A stretch of DNA of 5,193 bases, from contig JAQVML010000138.1 in assembly GCA_028703645.1 (NCBI GenBank), forward strand, positions 1 through 5,193, given 5' to 3'. The translations under genes and the position numbers were made by a program. Numbering within the stretch: position 1 is the first letter of the stretch; the number at the start of each line of letters is the position of its first letter. The DNA comes from Eubacteriales bacterium. Lineage in GTDB: Bacteria; Bacillota; Clostridia; Christensenellales; CAG-138. Shown here one piece after another: positions 1-5,193 of this stretch. Under the pieces are notes generated by a model, which was given only the letters and a program-made list of their open reading frames with translations, was not told the DNA's origin and did not search any database.

Positions 1-1214
1 CCATCCACGATGCACTCTTCCGTCGGGCCCTGATACTGAACGGCAGTGTACTCTGCGTTCATGGTGGAGAAGTCAAACGGAGCCGTGGTCACAGCCGCAT
101 CACCAACGGTGAACGTCGAGGTGTCAAACACATGCAGCGTGCCGGCCTTGAGGCCCGCAATGACTTCGGCAACCTTCTCGGCGGTGCCTGCTGCGCAGCT
201 TTCGCCAAGGGCGGAAATCTGCACGGCATCTTCGTTGTAACCACCAGAGTAGTCATGCTTCATCGTGGCACCGCTCATGAAATCAGAGAGGATGTCCTTG
301 TAAAGCACGGACCAGTTGTTCTGGGCGCTGGTCAGGGCGGCGGTGGGCGCAACGCTAAGCATGTCTACGTTGTAACCAACGCTATAGACCACTTCGCCTG
401 CATCCAACTTCGCCTGAACGGCAGAAGGAGCACCGGTGGAGTCCGCGTGCTGGCCAATGATGACGCAGCCTCTGGACATCAGGTTGTTGGCGGCTTCTGC
501 TTCTTTGGTCATGTCAAACCAGCTGTTGGTGTAGACAACATCCATATGCGCTTCCGGCACGATGGACTTGATGCCGAGGAAGAACGCGGTGTAACCGCTG
601 ACCACTTCCGCGTACGGATAAGCGCCAACATAGCCGATGTACGGATCGGAGACTTTGCCTGCATCCATGAGTTCCTTGAGCTTCATGCCAGCGACGACGC
701 CGGACACGTAGCGGGATTCATAGGTGTAGGGGAAGAAATTGACGACATTGGGCAGACCGCAAACGGCAGCCGTGTCACCCGTTGCCGGGCAGAAAATGAC
801 GTCCGGATATTCTTCTGCAGCCTGTACCATATAAGACTGGTGCGAATAGCTGTTGGAGAAGATGATCGTGCAGCCCTGCTCCGCAAGGTCAACCGCGGTA
901 TCATAGCAGGTTTCGTCTTCCGGAATTGAATACTTCCAGATAACGGAATCCGCAGAGATCCCCAGTGCCTCGATGGCCTTCTTGATGCCATCGATATGCG
1001 CGTAGGTGTAACCTTCGTTTTCGTCGCCAACAAGAATGACGCCGATCTTCAGTGCGGGGGCTTCCGTCGCATCGGCAGCGGGGGCTTCCGTCGCTTCGGC
1101 GGCAGGCGCTTCGGTGGCGGTTGCTGCCGGCGCCGTTGTTGCCGCGGGGGCAGCACAAGCAGCCAGAGCAAATACCATCGTCAGTACAGCCAGAAGAGCA
1201 ATGATTTTTTTCAT
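1..1214 (-). CDS. BMP-family ABC transporter substrate-binding lipoprotein (PnrA/Med-like), C-terminus cut by window edge
   Basis: Reading leftwards from the ATG at 1214, the frame stays open to base 1, giving 404 codons with the stop outside the window. Residues 1-20 form a lipoprotein signal peptide: MKK, a hydrophobic stretch, then lipobox L17-A18-A19-C20, so the mature protein should be lipid-anchored on the outer face of the cytoplasmic membrane. Residues 21-54 are an Ala/Pro/Thr/Glu linker with 8-residue repeats. The binding fold starts at L55-K56-I57-G58 and shows BMP-family landmarks: D64-E65-x-x-Y69, the E99-D100-E101 and A107-x-D109-L-A-E-Q-G segment, a F119-S-N-S-Y block, Y195-V-G-A-Y and G254-Q-H-A-D-S-T-G261. 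BMP proteins are extracytoplasmic receptors for ABC importers; characterised members bind purine nucleosides, but the ligand here cannot be read from sequence. The family is usually about 330-420 residues, so little is missing. The start is set by AGGAGG at 1221-1226, 6 nt upstream. It has its own promoter, and transporter ATPase/permease genes may follow beyond the left edge (inference). Confidence 0.9.
   Translation of the reverse strand, partial: MKKIIALLAVLTMVFALAACAAPAATTAPAATATEAPAAEATEAPAADATEAPALKIGVILVGDENEGYTYAHIDGIKKAIEALGISADSVIWKYSIPEDETCYDTAVDLAEQGCTIIFSNSYSHQSYMVQAAEEYPDVIFCPATGDTAAVCGLPNVVNFFPYTYESRYVSGVVAGMKLKELMDAGKVSDPYIGYVGAYPYAEVVSGYTAFFLGIKSIVPEAHMDVVYTNSWFDMTKEAEAANNLMSRGCVIIGQHADSTGAPSAVQAKLDAGEVVYSVGYNVDMLSVAPTAALTSAQNNWSVLYKDILSDFMSGATMKHDYSGGYNEDAVQISALGESCAAGTAEKVAEVIAGLKAGTLHVFDTSTFTVGDAAVTTAPFDFSTMNAEYTAVQYQGPTEECIVD
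1054..1125. repeat. 24-bp tandem repeat encoding the lipoprotein linker
   Basis: Two adjacent 24-bp units (1054-1077 and 1078-1101) match at 22 of 24 positions, and a third, more diverged unit follows at 1102-1125. On the minus strand each encodes an eight-residue module of the type ATEAPAA plus E or D. The unit is a multiple of three, so copy changes would keep the frame and only change the length of the spacer between the lipid anchor and the binding domain. Confidence 0.8.
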
Positions 1215-1241
1215 GGTTTTCCTCCTACAGAATTTTGATTT

Positions 1242-1270
1242 ATTGTAGCACCTGTTATTCGGTGAAACAA
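1242..1270 (-). promoter_or_regulatory. Predicted sigma-A-type promoter of the BMP lipoprotein gene
   Basis: On the minus strand, TTGTTT (plus positions 1265-1270) and TACAAT (1242-1247) are separated by exactly 17 bp. Transcription should begin near 1235, leaving a leader of only about 20 nt that carries the AGGAGG site. Such a short leader leaves no room for a riboswitch, so any control is more likely at the DNA level. Confidence 0.65.
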
Positions 1271-1300
1271 CCTTTTTCAGTAACTATTTTTCATATCAAT

Positions 1301-1341
1301 CGACAGAATAAATGACATGCTACCAAAGTATTTTTCTGTCG
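1301..1341. promoter_or_regulatory. Inverted repeat upstream of the lipoprotein promoter, possible operator
   Basis: CGACAGAA at 1301-1308 is matched by its perfect reverse complement TTCTGTCG at 1334-1341, with 25 bp between the arms. It lies about 30 bp upstream of the predicted -35 element, where activator sites often lie. No known regulator motif is recognised. An 8-bp match at this spacing could be chance, so a regulatory role is inference. Confidence 0.3.
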
Positions 1342-1433
1342 TCATGTAATTTCAGGAGGATTTTCGCGTAACGATCCGCATTTATTTATAGAGATGCAAT
1401 CGTTCTGCTCTGTTTGGTCTTGCATTCGTCTCG

Positions 1434-1454
1434 AAAAAAGTCTTTGTCTTTTTT
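1434..1454 (-). terminator. Weak candidate terminator after the threonine-synthase-like gene
   Basis: A six-A run plus G (1434-1440) is complementary to C plus six T (1448-1454), with a 7-nt loop, starting about 20 bp after the stop codon at 1474. Read on the minus strand it makes an A/U-rich hairpin whose 3' arm is itself the U-run. The stem has only one G-C pair, so it would be a poor terminator. A second imperfect hairpin lies just beyond (ATGCAA at 1394-1399 with TTGCAT at 1420-1425) but lacks a U-tract. The rest of the 1215-1473 gap holds only the promoter elements listed separately. Confidence 0.25.
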
Positions 1455-1473
1455 GCTTCTTATTTAATTATAA

Positions 1474-2709
1474 TCAGTGAATCCTTCCGCTTGCTTCCAG
1501 CGCTTTGATGTCCGGTTCGCATTTGAAAGGCTCGCCCGCGGCAAGCATCGCGTTTTTCACGTCCTTGAGTCCGCTGCCGGTCGAAACGACCGTGACGCTC
1601 TCGTGCGGCTTGATGATTCCGCTCGCGACAGCGGCTTTTACACCGGCGGTTGCGGTCACGCCTGCGGGTTCGCTAAAGACGCCTTCCGTTCTGCCGAGCA
1701 GTCGCATTGCGTCGAGAATTTCATCGTCCGAAACGGCGATCCATGTGCCGCCGCTATTCTTGACCGCGCGCTGTGCCTTCACAGGATTGCGCGGCACGCC
1801 GACTGCGATGCTGTCCGCCAGCGTGTTCTCCGGCGTGGGCTTGAGAATGCCGTCCGCATGATCCGCGTCCACAAACGGGCAGCAGCCGGTGGACTGCACG
1901 CCGAGGATCTTCGGAATGCGCTCGATCATGCCGAGTTGAAGCAGATCGTAAAATCCATTATAGACTCCGCCGATGGTGCAGCCGTCACCAACCGAGATCG
2001 CGACCCAATCGGTCGGATTCCAGTTGAGCTGCTCTGCAATCTCCAGCGCAACGGTCTTCTTTCCTTCCGTCATCACGGGGTTAATGCCCGCGTTGCGGTT
2101 GTAGAAGCCCCATTTTTCGATGGCGGCTTTGCTCAATTCAAACGTTTGACGATAGTCGCCTTTGACCGAGACGACGTTTGCGCCAAAGATCAACAGCTGC
2201 GCCACTTTGCCGAGCGGCGCGCGCTCCGGCACGAAGATCACGCTCTTGAGGCCCAAGCGCGCAGCGCTGCCCGCGCAGGAACTCGCGGCGTTTCCTGTAG
2301 AAGAGCAGCTGATCGTGTCATAGCCAAGCTCGATTGCTTTGGCGACGGCGACGCCGCTTGCGCGGTCTTTGAGCGATCCGGTGGGGTTTAACCCGTCGTC
2401 CTTGATATAGAGCGTGTCCAAACCGATCTGTTTGCCGAGGCGCAGTGATCGATAAAGCGGCGTCCAACCAATGCGTAAAAAGTCCGAAAGGCCTTCCCCT
2501 TTGATCGGCATCAGAGCGCGATAGCGCCACATGCTATTGTCATGATCTTTTTTCAGAGATTCTTTGGAAAGAACAGATTTGATTTCGGAATAGTCGTATA
2601 CGATGTCCAGAATGCCCTTTTCTCCACAGGACGGGCAGGTCATCAGTTCTGGGCCGAACGGGTATTCCTTTCCGCAAATTGTACAGCGATAGCCTGCAAC
2701 GCGCTTCAT
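1474..2709 (-). CDS. Threonine-synthase-family PLP-dependent enzyme
   Basis: A complete 411-residue protein of fold-type II (tryptophan-synthase-beta-like) PLP enzymes. Residues 9-28 form a zinc-ribbon-like element with two CxxC pairs (C9/C12, C25/C28), as in many ThrC and ThrC-like proteins. The PLP-binding lysine is K114 in NPTGSLKDR (109-116 region), close to the ThrC consensus, with Leu in place of the usual Phe. SSTGN at 136-140 is the conserved loop that contacts cofactor and substrate. FSEPAG at 345-350 and TGSGLKD at 377-383 are further ThrC-type signatures. ThrC converts O-phosphohomoserine to threonine in the cytosol. One point is odd: the glycine loop that holds the PLP phosphate reads VGDGCTIGG (240-248) rather than the GNxGN form common in ThrC, so the substrate may differ. 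The gene is divergent from ssnA, not beside hom or thrB as far as visible. The start is supported by GGAG (2717-2720), 7 nt upstream. Family assignment is firm; true threonine synthase activity is less so. Confidence 0.88.
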   Translation of the reverse strand: MKRVAGYRCTICGKEYPFGPELMTCPSCGEKGILDIVYDYSEIKSVLSKESLKKDHDNSMWRYRALMPIKGEGLSDFLRIGWTPLYRSLRLGKQIGLDTLYIKDDGLNPTGSLKDRASGVAVAKAIELGYDTISCSSTGNAASSCAGSAARLGLKSVIFVPERAPLGKVAQLLIFGANVVSVKGDYRQTFELSKAAIEKWGFYNRNAGINPVMTEGKKTVALEIAEQLNWNPTDWVAISVGDGCTIGGVYNGFYDLLQLGMIERIPKILGVQSTGCCPFVDADHADGILKPTPENTLADSIAVGVPRNPVKAQRAVKNSGGTWIAVSDDEILDAMRLLGRTEGVFSEPAGVTATAGVKAAVASGIIKPHESVTVVSTGSGLKDVKNAMLAAGEPFKCEPDIKALEASGRIH

Positions 2710-2744
2710 AAGAACACTCCAATGTTTATTTTTCTTTTGTTTTT

Positions 2745-2760
2745 GCGGTTGAATGACCGC
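2745..2760. other. Small hairpin in the leader of the threonine-synthase-like gene
   Basis: GCGGT (2745-2749) pairs with ACCGC (2756-2760) around a 6-nt loop, within the predicted 5' leader of the minus-strand transcript. An overlapping alternative stem, GTTGA with TCAAC, is possible in the same stretch. No U-tract follows on the minus strand, so this is not a terminator there. It may just be a local stem; a function is not shown. Confidence 0.3.
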
Positions 2761-2765
2761 TCAAC

Positions 2766-2831
2766 ACAATTTATCATACATTGGATTTTACAAATTGTAC
2801 AGTAAAAATTTTTGCTGAACAAAATTATTGT
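2766..2831. promoter_or_regulatory. Nested ACAA/TTGT inverted repeats in the divergent intergenic region, possible operators
   Basis: Three symmetric elements crowd this AT-rich stretch. ACAATTT (2766-2772) pairs with AAATTGT (2792-2798); TTTTAC (2786-2791) pairs with GTAAAA (2802-2807); and ACAA-AATTA-TTGT is a compact palindrome at 2819-2831. The first two overlap the promoter of the leftward gene. A shared regulator of the two divergent units is a reasonable guess, but AT-rich DNA yields such repeats by chance. Confidence 0.3.
2773..2801 (-). promoter_or_regulatory. Predicted promoter of the threonine-synthase-like gene
   Basis: On the minus strand TGTACA (2796-2801; four of six match to TTGACA) and TATGAT (2773-2778; five of six match to TATAAT) are spaced by 17 bp. 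Transcription would start near 2766, giving a leader of about 57 nt. The inverted repeat ACAATTT (2766-2772) / AAATTGT (2792-2798) sits across these elements, which suggests a repressor could bind here. Confidence 0.5.
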
Positions 2832-2867
2832 GCCCGAAATATTTTTGTATATTATGCCTCGCTCGTA

Positions 2868-2897
2868 TTGCGCCGCATTTGAACGGTATAGTATAAT
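2868..2897 (+). promoter_or_regulatory. Candidate upstream promoter for ssnA
   Basis: TTGCGC (2868-2873) and a perfect TATAAT (2892-2897) are 18 bp apart on the plus strand. The -35 match is partial. If used, transcription would begin near 2904, with a leader of about 55 nt before ssnA. Confidence 0.35.
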
Positions 2898-2901
2898 AAG
2901 T

Positions 2902-2932
2902 TTGTCATTCTGCAGTTTCAAATTCCTATAAT
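2902..2932 (+). promoter_or_regulatory. Candidate proximal promoter for ssnA
   Basis: TTGTCA (2902-2907; five of six match to TTGACA) and a perfect TATAAT (2927-2932) are present, but the spacer is 19 bp, longer than the optimum. The start point would be near 2939, just upstream of the AGGGAG ribosome binding site at 2945-2950. It could act alone, in tandem with the upstream candidate, or need an activator because of the long spacer. Confidence 0.4.
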
Positions 2933-2959
2933 TGCATATCGTGAAGGGAGAAAACACCC

Positions 2960-4288
2960 ATGCTACTCATTGGAAACGGAAGACTCCTCACCAGAGACAA
3001 TGGCAACTATATTGAAAACGGCGCGGTTGCAATCGAAGGCAACCTGATACTAGAAGTTGGTGAAACCAACAAGCTGAAACAGAAATATCCGCAGGCCGAG
3101 TGGATCGACGCCGACGGCGGCGTGATCATGCCGGGCCTTGTCAACACGCATAACCATATCTACAGTGCGTTTGCGCGCGGACTATCGATTAAAGGATACA
3201 ACCCGCACGATTTTAACGACATTCTCGAAGGCATGTGGTGGAAGATTGACCGCCTGCTGACCAAGGAAAACGACAGCCTCTCCGCGCAGGCCGTCTATCT
3301 CGATTGCATCAAGAACGGCGTGACCACGGTGTTTGACCACCACGCGAGCTATCTCGATATCCCCGGCAGCCTCGACATGATCGCAGACGCCGCAAAAGCG
3401 CTCGGCGTTCGCACGAGCCTTTGCTATGAGGTTTCCGATCGCGACGGTAAGGCGAAGATGACTGAGGCGGTGCTCGAAAACGAGCGCATGATCCTGCGCG
3501 CCAACGCGGACGAGAGCGATATGCTCAAAGGCATGATGGGTCTGCACGCGGCCTTCACGCTTTCGGACGAAACGCTCGCGCTGTGTAAGCAGCACACCCC
3601 CGCCTACACCGGCGCGCACATCCACGTTGCCGAGGGCCCCGGCGATCAGATCGATTCTCTTCATAAATATGGCAAGCGCATCGTCGAGCGCCTTTATGAA
3701 AACGGCATCCTCGGCGAAAAGACGCTGGCGATTCATTGCGTTCACGTCAGCCCCGCCGAGATGGCTCTGCTGAAAGAGACCAACACGATGGTCGTGCATA
3801 ACCCGGAGTCCAACATGGGCAACGCGGTCGGCTGCGGCCCAGTCATCCGTCTCTTCCAAGAAGGTATTCTACTCGGCCTCGGCACCGACGGCTATACCAA
3901 CGACATGCTCGAAAGCTACAAGGTCGGAAACATCATCCACAAACACAACCTCTGCGACCCGACCGTCGCCTGGGGCGAGATTCCGGCCATGCTGTTTGAA
4001 AACAACCCGCGCATTGCAGGTAGATTCTTCCAAAAGCCGCTGGGTGTGCTCAAAGCGGGCGCGTATGCGGACGTGATCGTCACCGATTATGATCCGCTGA
4101 CCCCGATGGACGGAAGCAACGCCAACGGTCACATTCTCTTTGGGATGAACGGACGCAGTGTAGTCACCACCGTCTGCAACGGCAAAGTGCTGATGAAGGA
4201 TCGTAAGGTGCTGGTCGCGGACGAAAAACTCGTGATGCAGGAATGCCGCAAGAGCGCGACGAAGCTCTGGCAGTCGATCAACGGCTAA
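2960..4288 (+). CDS. ssnA: SsnA-type metal-dependent amidohydrolase (putative aminohydrolase of purine catabolism)
   Basis: A complete 442-residue protein, the same length as E. coli SsnA as I recall it, and similar along its whole length (MPGxV..HNH, WW+.D, DHHAS, HN..SNM.N, LGTDG and the C-terminal GHI.FGM block). It is a cytosolic amidohydrolase-superfamily enzyme related to the AtzA/TrzN/guanine deaminase group. A short N-terminal beta segment precedes the TIM barrel, which carries the expected mononuclear metal ligands: H64-x-H66 in NTHNH, H222 in HIHVAE with acid E225, H259, and D310 in GTD. HNPESNMGN (280-288) is a typical active-site segment of the group. E. coli ssnA was first described through its effect on stationary-phase viability; the gene lies in the anaerobic urate/purine degradation cluster, where it is thought to hydrolyse a ring-derived intermediate. 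The exact substrate is not settled. AGGGAG (2945-2950), 9 nt upstream, supports the start. It is likely the first gene of an operon with ygfK. Confidence 0.93.
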   Translation: MLLIGNGRLLTRDNGNYIENGAVAIEGNLILEVGETNKLKQKYPQAEWIDADGGVIMPGLVNTHNHIYSAFARGLSIKGYNPHDFNDILEGMWWKIDRLLTKENDSLSAQAVYLDCIKNGVTTVFDHHASYLDIPGSLDMIADAAKALGVRTSLCYEVSDRDGKAKMTEAVLENERMILRANADESDMLKGMMGLHAAFTLSDETLALCKQHTPAYTGAHIHVAEGPGDQIDSLHKYGKRIVERLYENGILGEKTLAIHCVHVSPAEMALLKETNTMVVHNPESNMGNAVGCGPVIRLFQEGILLGLGTDGYTNDMLESYKVGNIIHKHNLCDPTVAWGEIPAMLFENNPRIAGRFFQKPLGVLKAGAYADVIVTDYDPLTPMDGSNANGHILFGMNGRSVVTTVCNGKVLMKDRKVLVADEKLVMQECRKSATKLWQSING

Positions 4289-4372
4289 GCCGAATTCGCG
4301 TTTTAACTGTTGCCGGCACAACGGAAACGTAGCCACGTACCAACTATGATATAGGAATAAGGAGGCATCCCA

Positions 4373-5193
4373 ATGTCCGATCGTATGACCCCCATTCCCT
4401 TTGGGGAACTGATGAACTGGATTCTGGAAGAGCGCAAGCAAGGCAGCGTTTTCGGTATTCGCCGTCCCTACGTCGCGCCAAAGGGCAAGCTGCTCGACCT
4501 CTTCTCGGAGCACCTTGAGACGCCTTTCGGCCCAGCCGCAGGCCCGCAGACACAGTTATCCCAAAACCTGATCGCGGCCTATTATGCGGGCTGCCGCTTC
4601 TTTGAGCTCAAGACCGTGCAGACGCTGGATGGCGAAGACTTGCCTGTCTCAAAACCCTGCATTCTCGCAGAAGACGAGTGCTATAACGTCGAGTGGTCGA
4701 CGGAGCTGCGCGTACCGGAAGCATATGACGAGTATGTCAAGGCATGGTACGCCCTCAAACTCATGAGCTGGGAATTCGATCTTGGTCGTCCCGACGGATT
4801 CATGTTCAACATGAGCGTCGGCTATAATTTTGAAGGCATCACGAGCGAAAAGATCGATCGCTTCATCGAAGGACTCAAGAACGCCTCTTCAACCCCCATC
4901 TGGGAGGAATGCCGCGCGTGGGCAAAGGCAAATCTTTCGCGCTTTAACAAGGTAGACGCGAAGTACATCGACGCCATCTCGCCCAACGTCTGCTCCTCCA
5001 TCACGCTCTCGACCCTTCACGGCTGCCCGCCGCAGGAGATTGAGCGCATCGCAACCTATCTGATCAGCAAAAAGGGTCTCAACACATTCGTCAAGTGCAA
5101 CCCCACCCGACTCGGGTATCAGTTTTCGCGCAAGACCATGGACGACATGGGGTATGACTACCTCGTGTTTTACGATTTTCATTTCAACGACGA
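4373..5193 (+). CDS. ygfK: YgfK-type flavin/Fe-S oxidoreductase (annotated as putative selenate reductase subunit), N-terminal part only
   Basis: The frame is open from the ATG at 4373 to the window edge, giving 273 complete codons of a family whose E. coli member is about 1030 residues. The visible part matches E. coli YgfK closely in order: M-x-PIPF at the start, TPFGPAAGPQTQ (50-61), FFELKTVQ (76-83), AEDECYNVEWSTE (99-111), FNMSVGYNFEGI (145-156), STLHGCPPQEIE (213-224) and KGLNTFVKCNPT (234-245). This segment resembles the TIM-barrel FMN domain of dihydroorotate/dihydropyrimidine dehydrogenases. In the full family a glutamate-synthase-like FAD/NAD(P) and Fe-S part follows, not visible here. 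The selenate reductase name is historical; the gene clusters with ssnA and molybdenum hydroxylases, and an oxidoreductase step in anaerobic purine breakdown is more likely. The linker between 170 and 208 is shorter than in E. coli. A strong AAGGAGG (4359-4365), 7 nt upstream, fixes the start. No convincing promoter or terminator lies in the 84 bp after ssnA, so co-transcription is likely. Confidence 0.93.
   Translation, partial: MSDRMTPIPFGELMNWILEERKQGSVFGIRRPYVAPKGKLLDLFSEHLETPFGPAAGPQTQLSQNLIAAYYAGCRFFELKTVQTLDGEDLPVSKPCILAEDECYNVEWSTELRVPEAYDEYVKAWYALKLMSWEFDLGRPDGFMFNMSVGYNFEGITSEKIDRFIEGLKNASSTPIWEECRAWAKANLSRFNKVDAKYIDAISPNVCSSITLSTLHGCPPQEIERIATYLISKKGLNTFVKCNPTRLGYQFSRKTMDDMGYDYLVFYDFHFND

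Noticed and set aside
132..929. 265-codon open frame on the plus strand opposite the BMP lipoprotein gene
   Set aside because: It is fully antisense to a gene with a clear signal peptide, ribosome binding site and family motifs; its translation has no recognisable domain and it lacks a convincing ribosome binding site.
1215..1400. Possible purine riboswitch before the BMP lipoprotein gene
   Set aside because: No purine aptamer core is seen, and the predicted transcript start leaves a leader of only about 20 nt.
1477..2391. 304-codon open frame on the plus strand opposite the threonine-synthase-like gene
   Set aside because: Its product is rich in Arg, Ala, His and Asp in the way expected of an antisense frame of a GC-biased gene, with no known motif; the minus-strand gene explains the stretch.
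1474..2709. Assignment of the PLP enzyme as YgeX (diaminopropionate ammonia-lyase)
   Set aside because: The N-terminal zinc-ribbon cysteines, NPTGSLKDR and GLKD signatures are those of the threonine synthase family rather than YgeX, although a pathway link remains possible.
4289..4372. Promoter or terminator between ssnA and ygfK
   Set aside because: A TATGAT at 4345-4350 has no -35 partner at a suitable distance, and the small GTTG/CAAC stem near 4309-4322 has no T-run, so separate transcription is not supported.
3182..4513. Two minus-strand open frames (3182-3859 and 3869-4513) opposite ssnA and the start of ygfK
   Set aside because: Both overlap strongly supported plus-strand genes and read as His/Val/Arg-rich shadow protein. 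One runs across the ssnA-ygfK gap, which argues against real coding.

Overview
The window looks like part of a chromosome from a low-GC-lineage anaerobe (Firmicutes, probably Clostridia) of moderate GC content. The evidence is the strong AGGAGG-type ribosome binding sites, sigma-A-like promoters, a BMP-family lipoprotein with a long Ala/Pro/Thr/Glu linker, and the presence of SsnA and YgfK homologues. The exact taxon cannot be read from the sequence.

Layout: the left half is on the minus strand and the right half on the plus strand, diverging from an AT-rich intergenic region of 250 bp (2710-2959). Going left from that region are a threonine-synthase-family PLP enzyme (1474-2709) and, after a 259 bp gap with its own promoter, a BMP-family (PnrA/Med-like) solute-binding lipoprotein cut by the left edge (1-1214). 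Going right are ssnA, a complete metal-dependent amidohydrolase (2960-4288), and, 84 bp later, the first 273 codons of ygfK, a large flavin/Fe-S oxidoreductase cut by the right edge (4373-5193).

How the parts fit: ssnA and ygfK are neighbours in E. coli and belong to the conserved anaerobic purine/urate catabolism locus (xdh/ygeW/ygeX/ygeY/hyuA/ygfK/ssnA), which is also linked to selenium-dependent molybdenum hydroxylases. BMP lipoproteins commonly bind purine nucleosides for ABC importers. A coherent but inferred reading is an uptake-plus-catabolism locus for purines, with the binding protein feeding substrate and SsnA/YgfK acting in ring breakdown. The threonine-synthase-like enzyme is the odd member. 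It has the zinc ribbon, PLP lysine and GLKD tail of threonine synthase, but an unusual glycine loop where PLP phosphate should bind, so it may be ordinary ThrC or a repurposed PLP lyase/synthase of this pathway.

No tRNA, rRNA, CRISPR array, insertion sequence or recognisable riboswitch was seen. Long open frames opposite the four genes are judged to be shadows of biased codon use.
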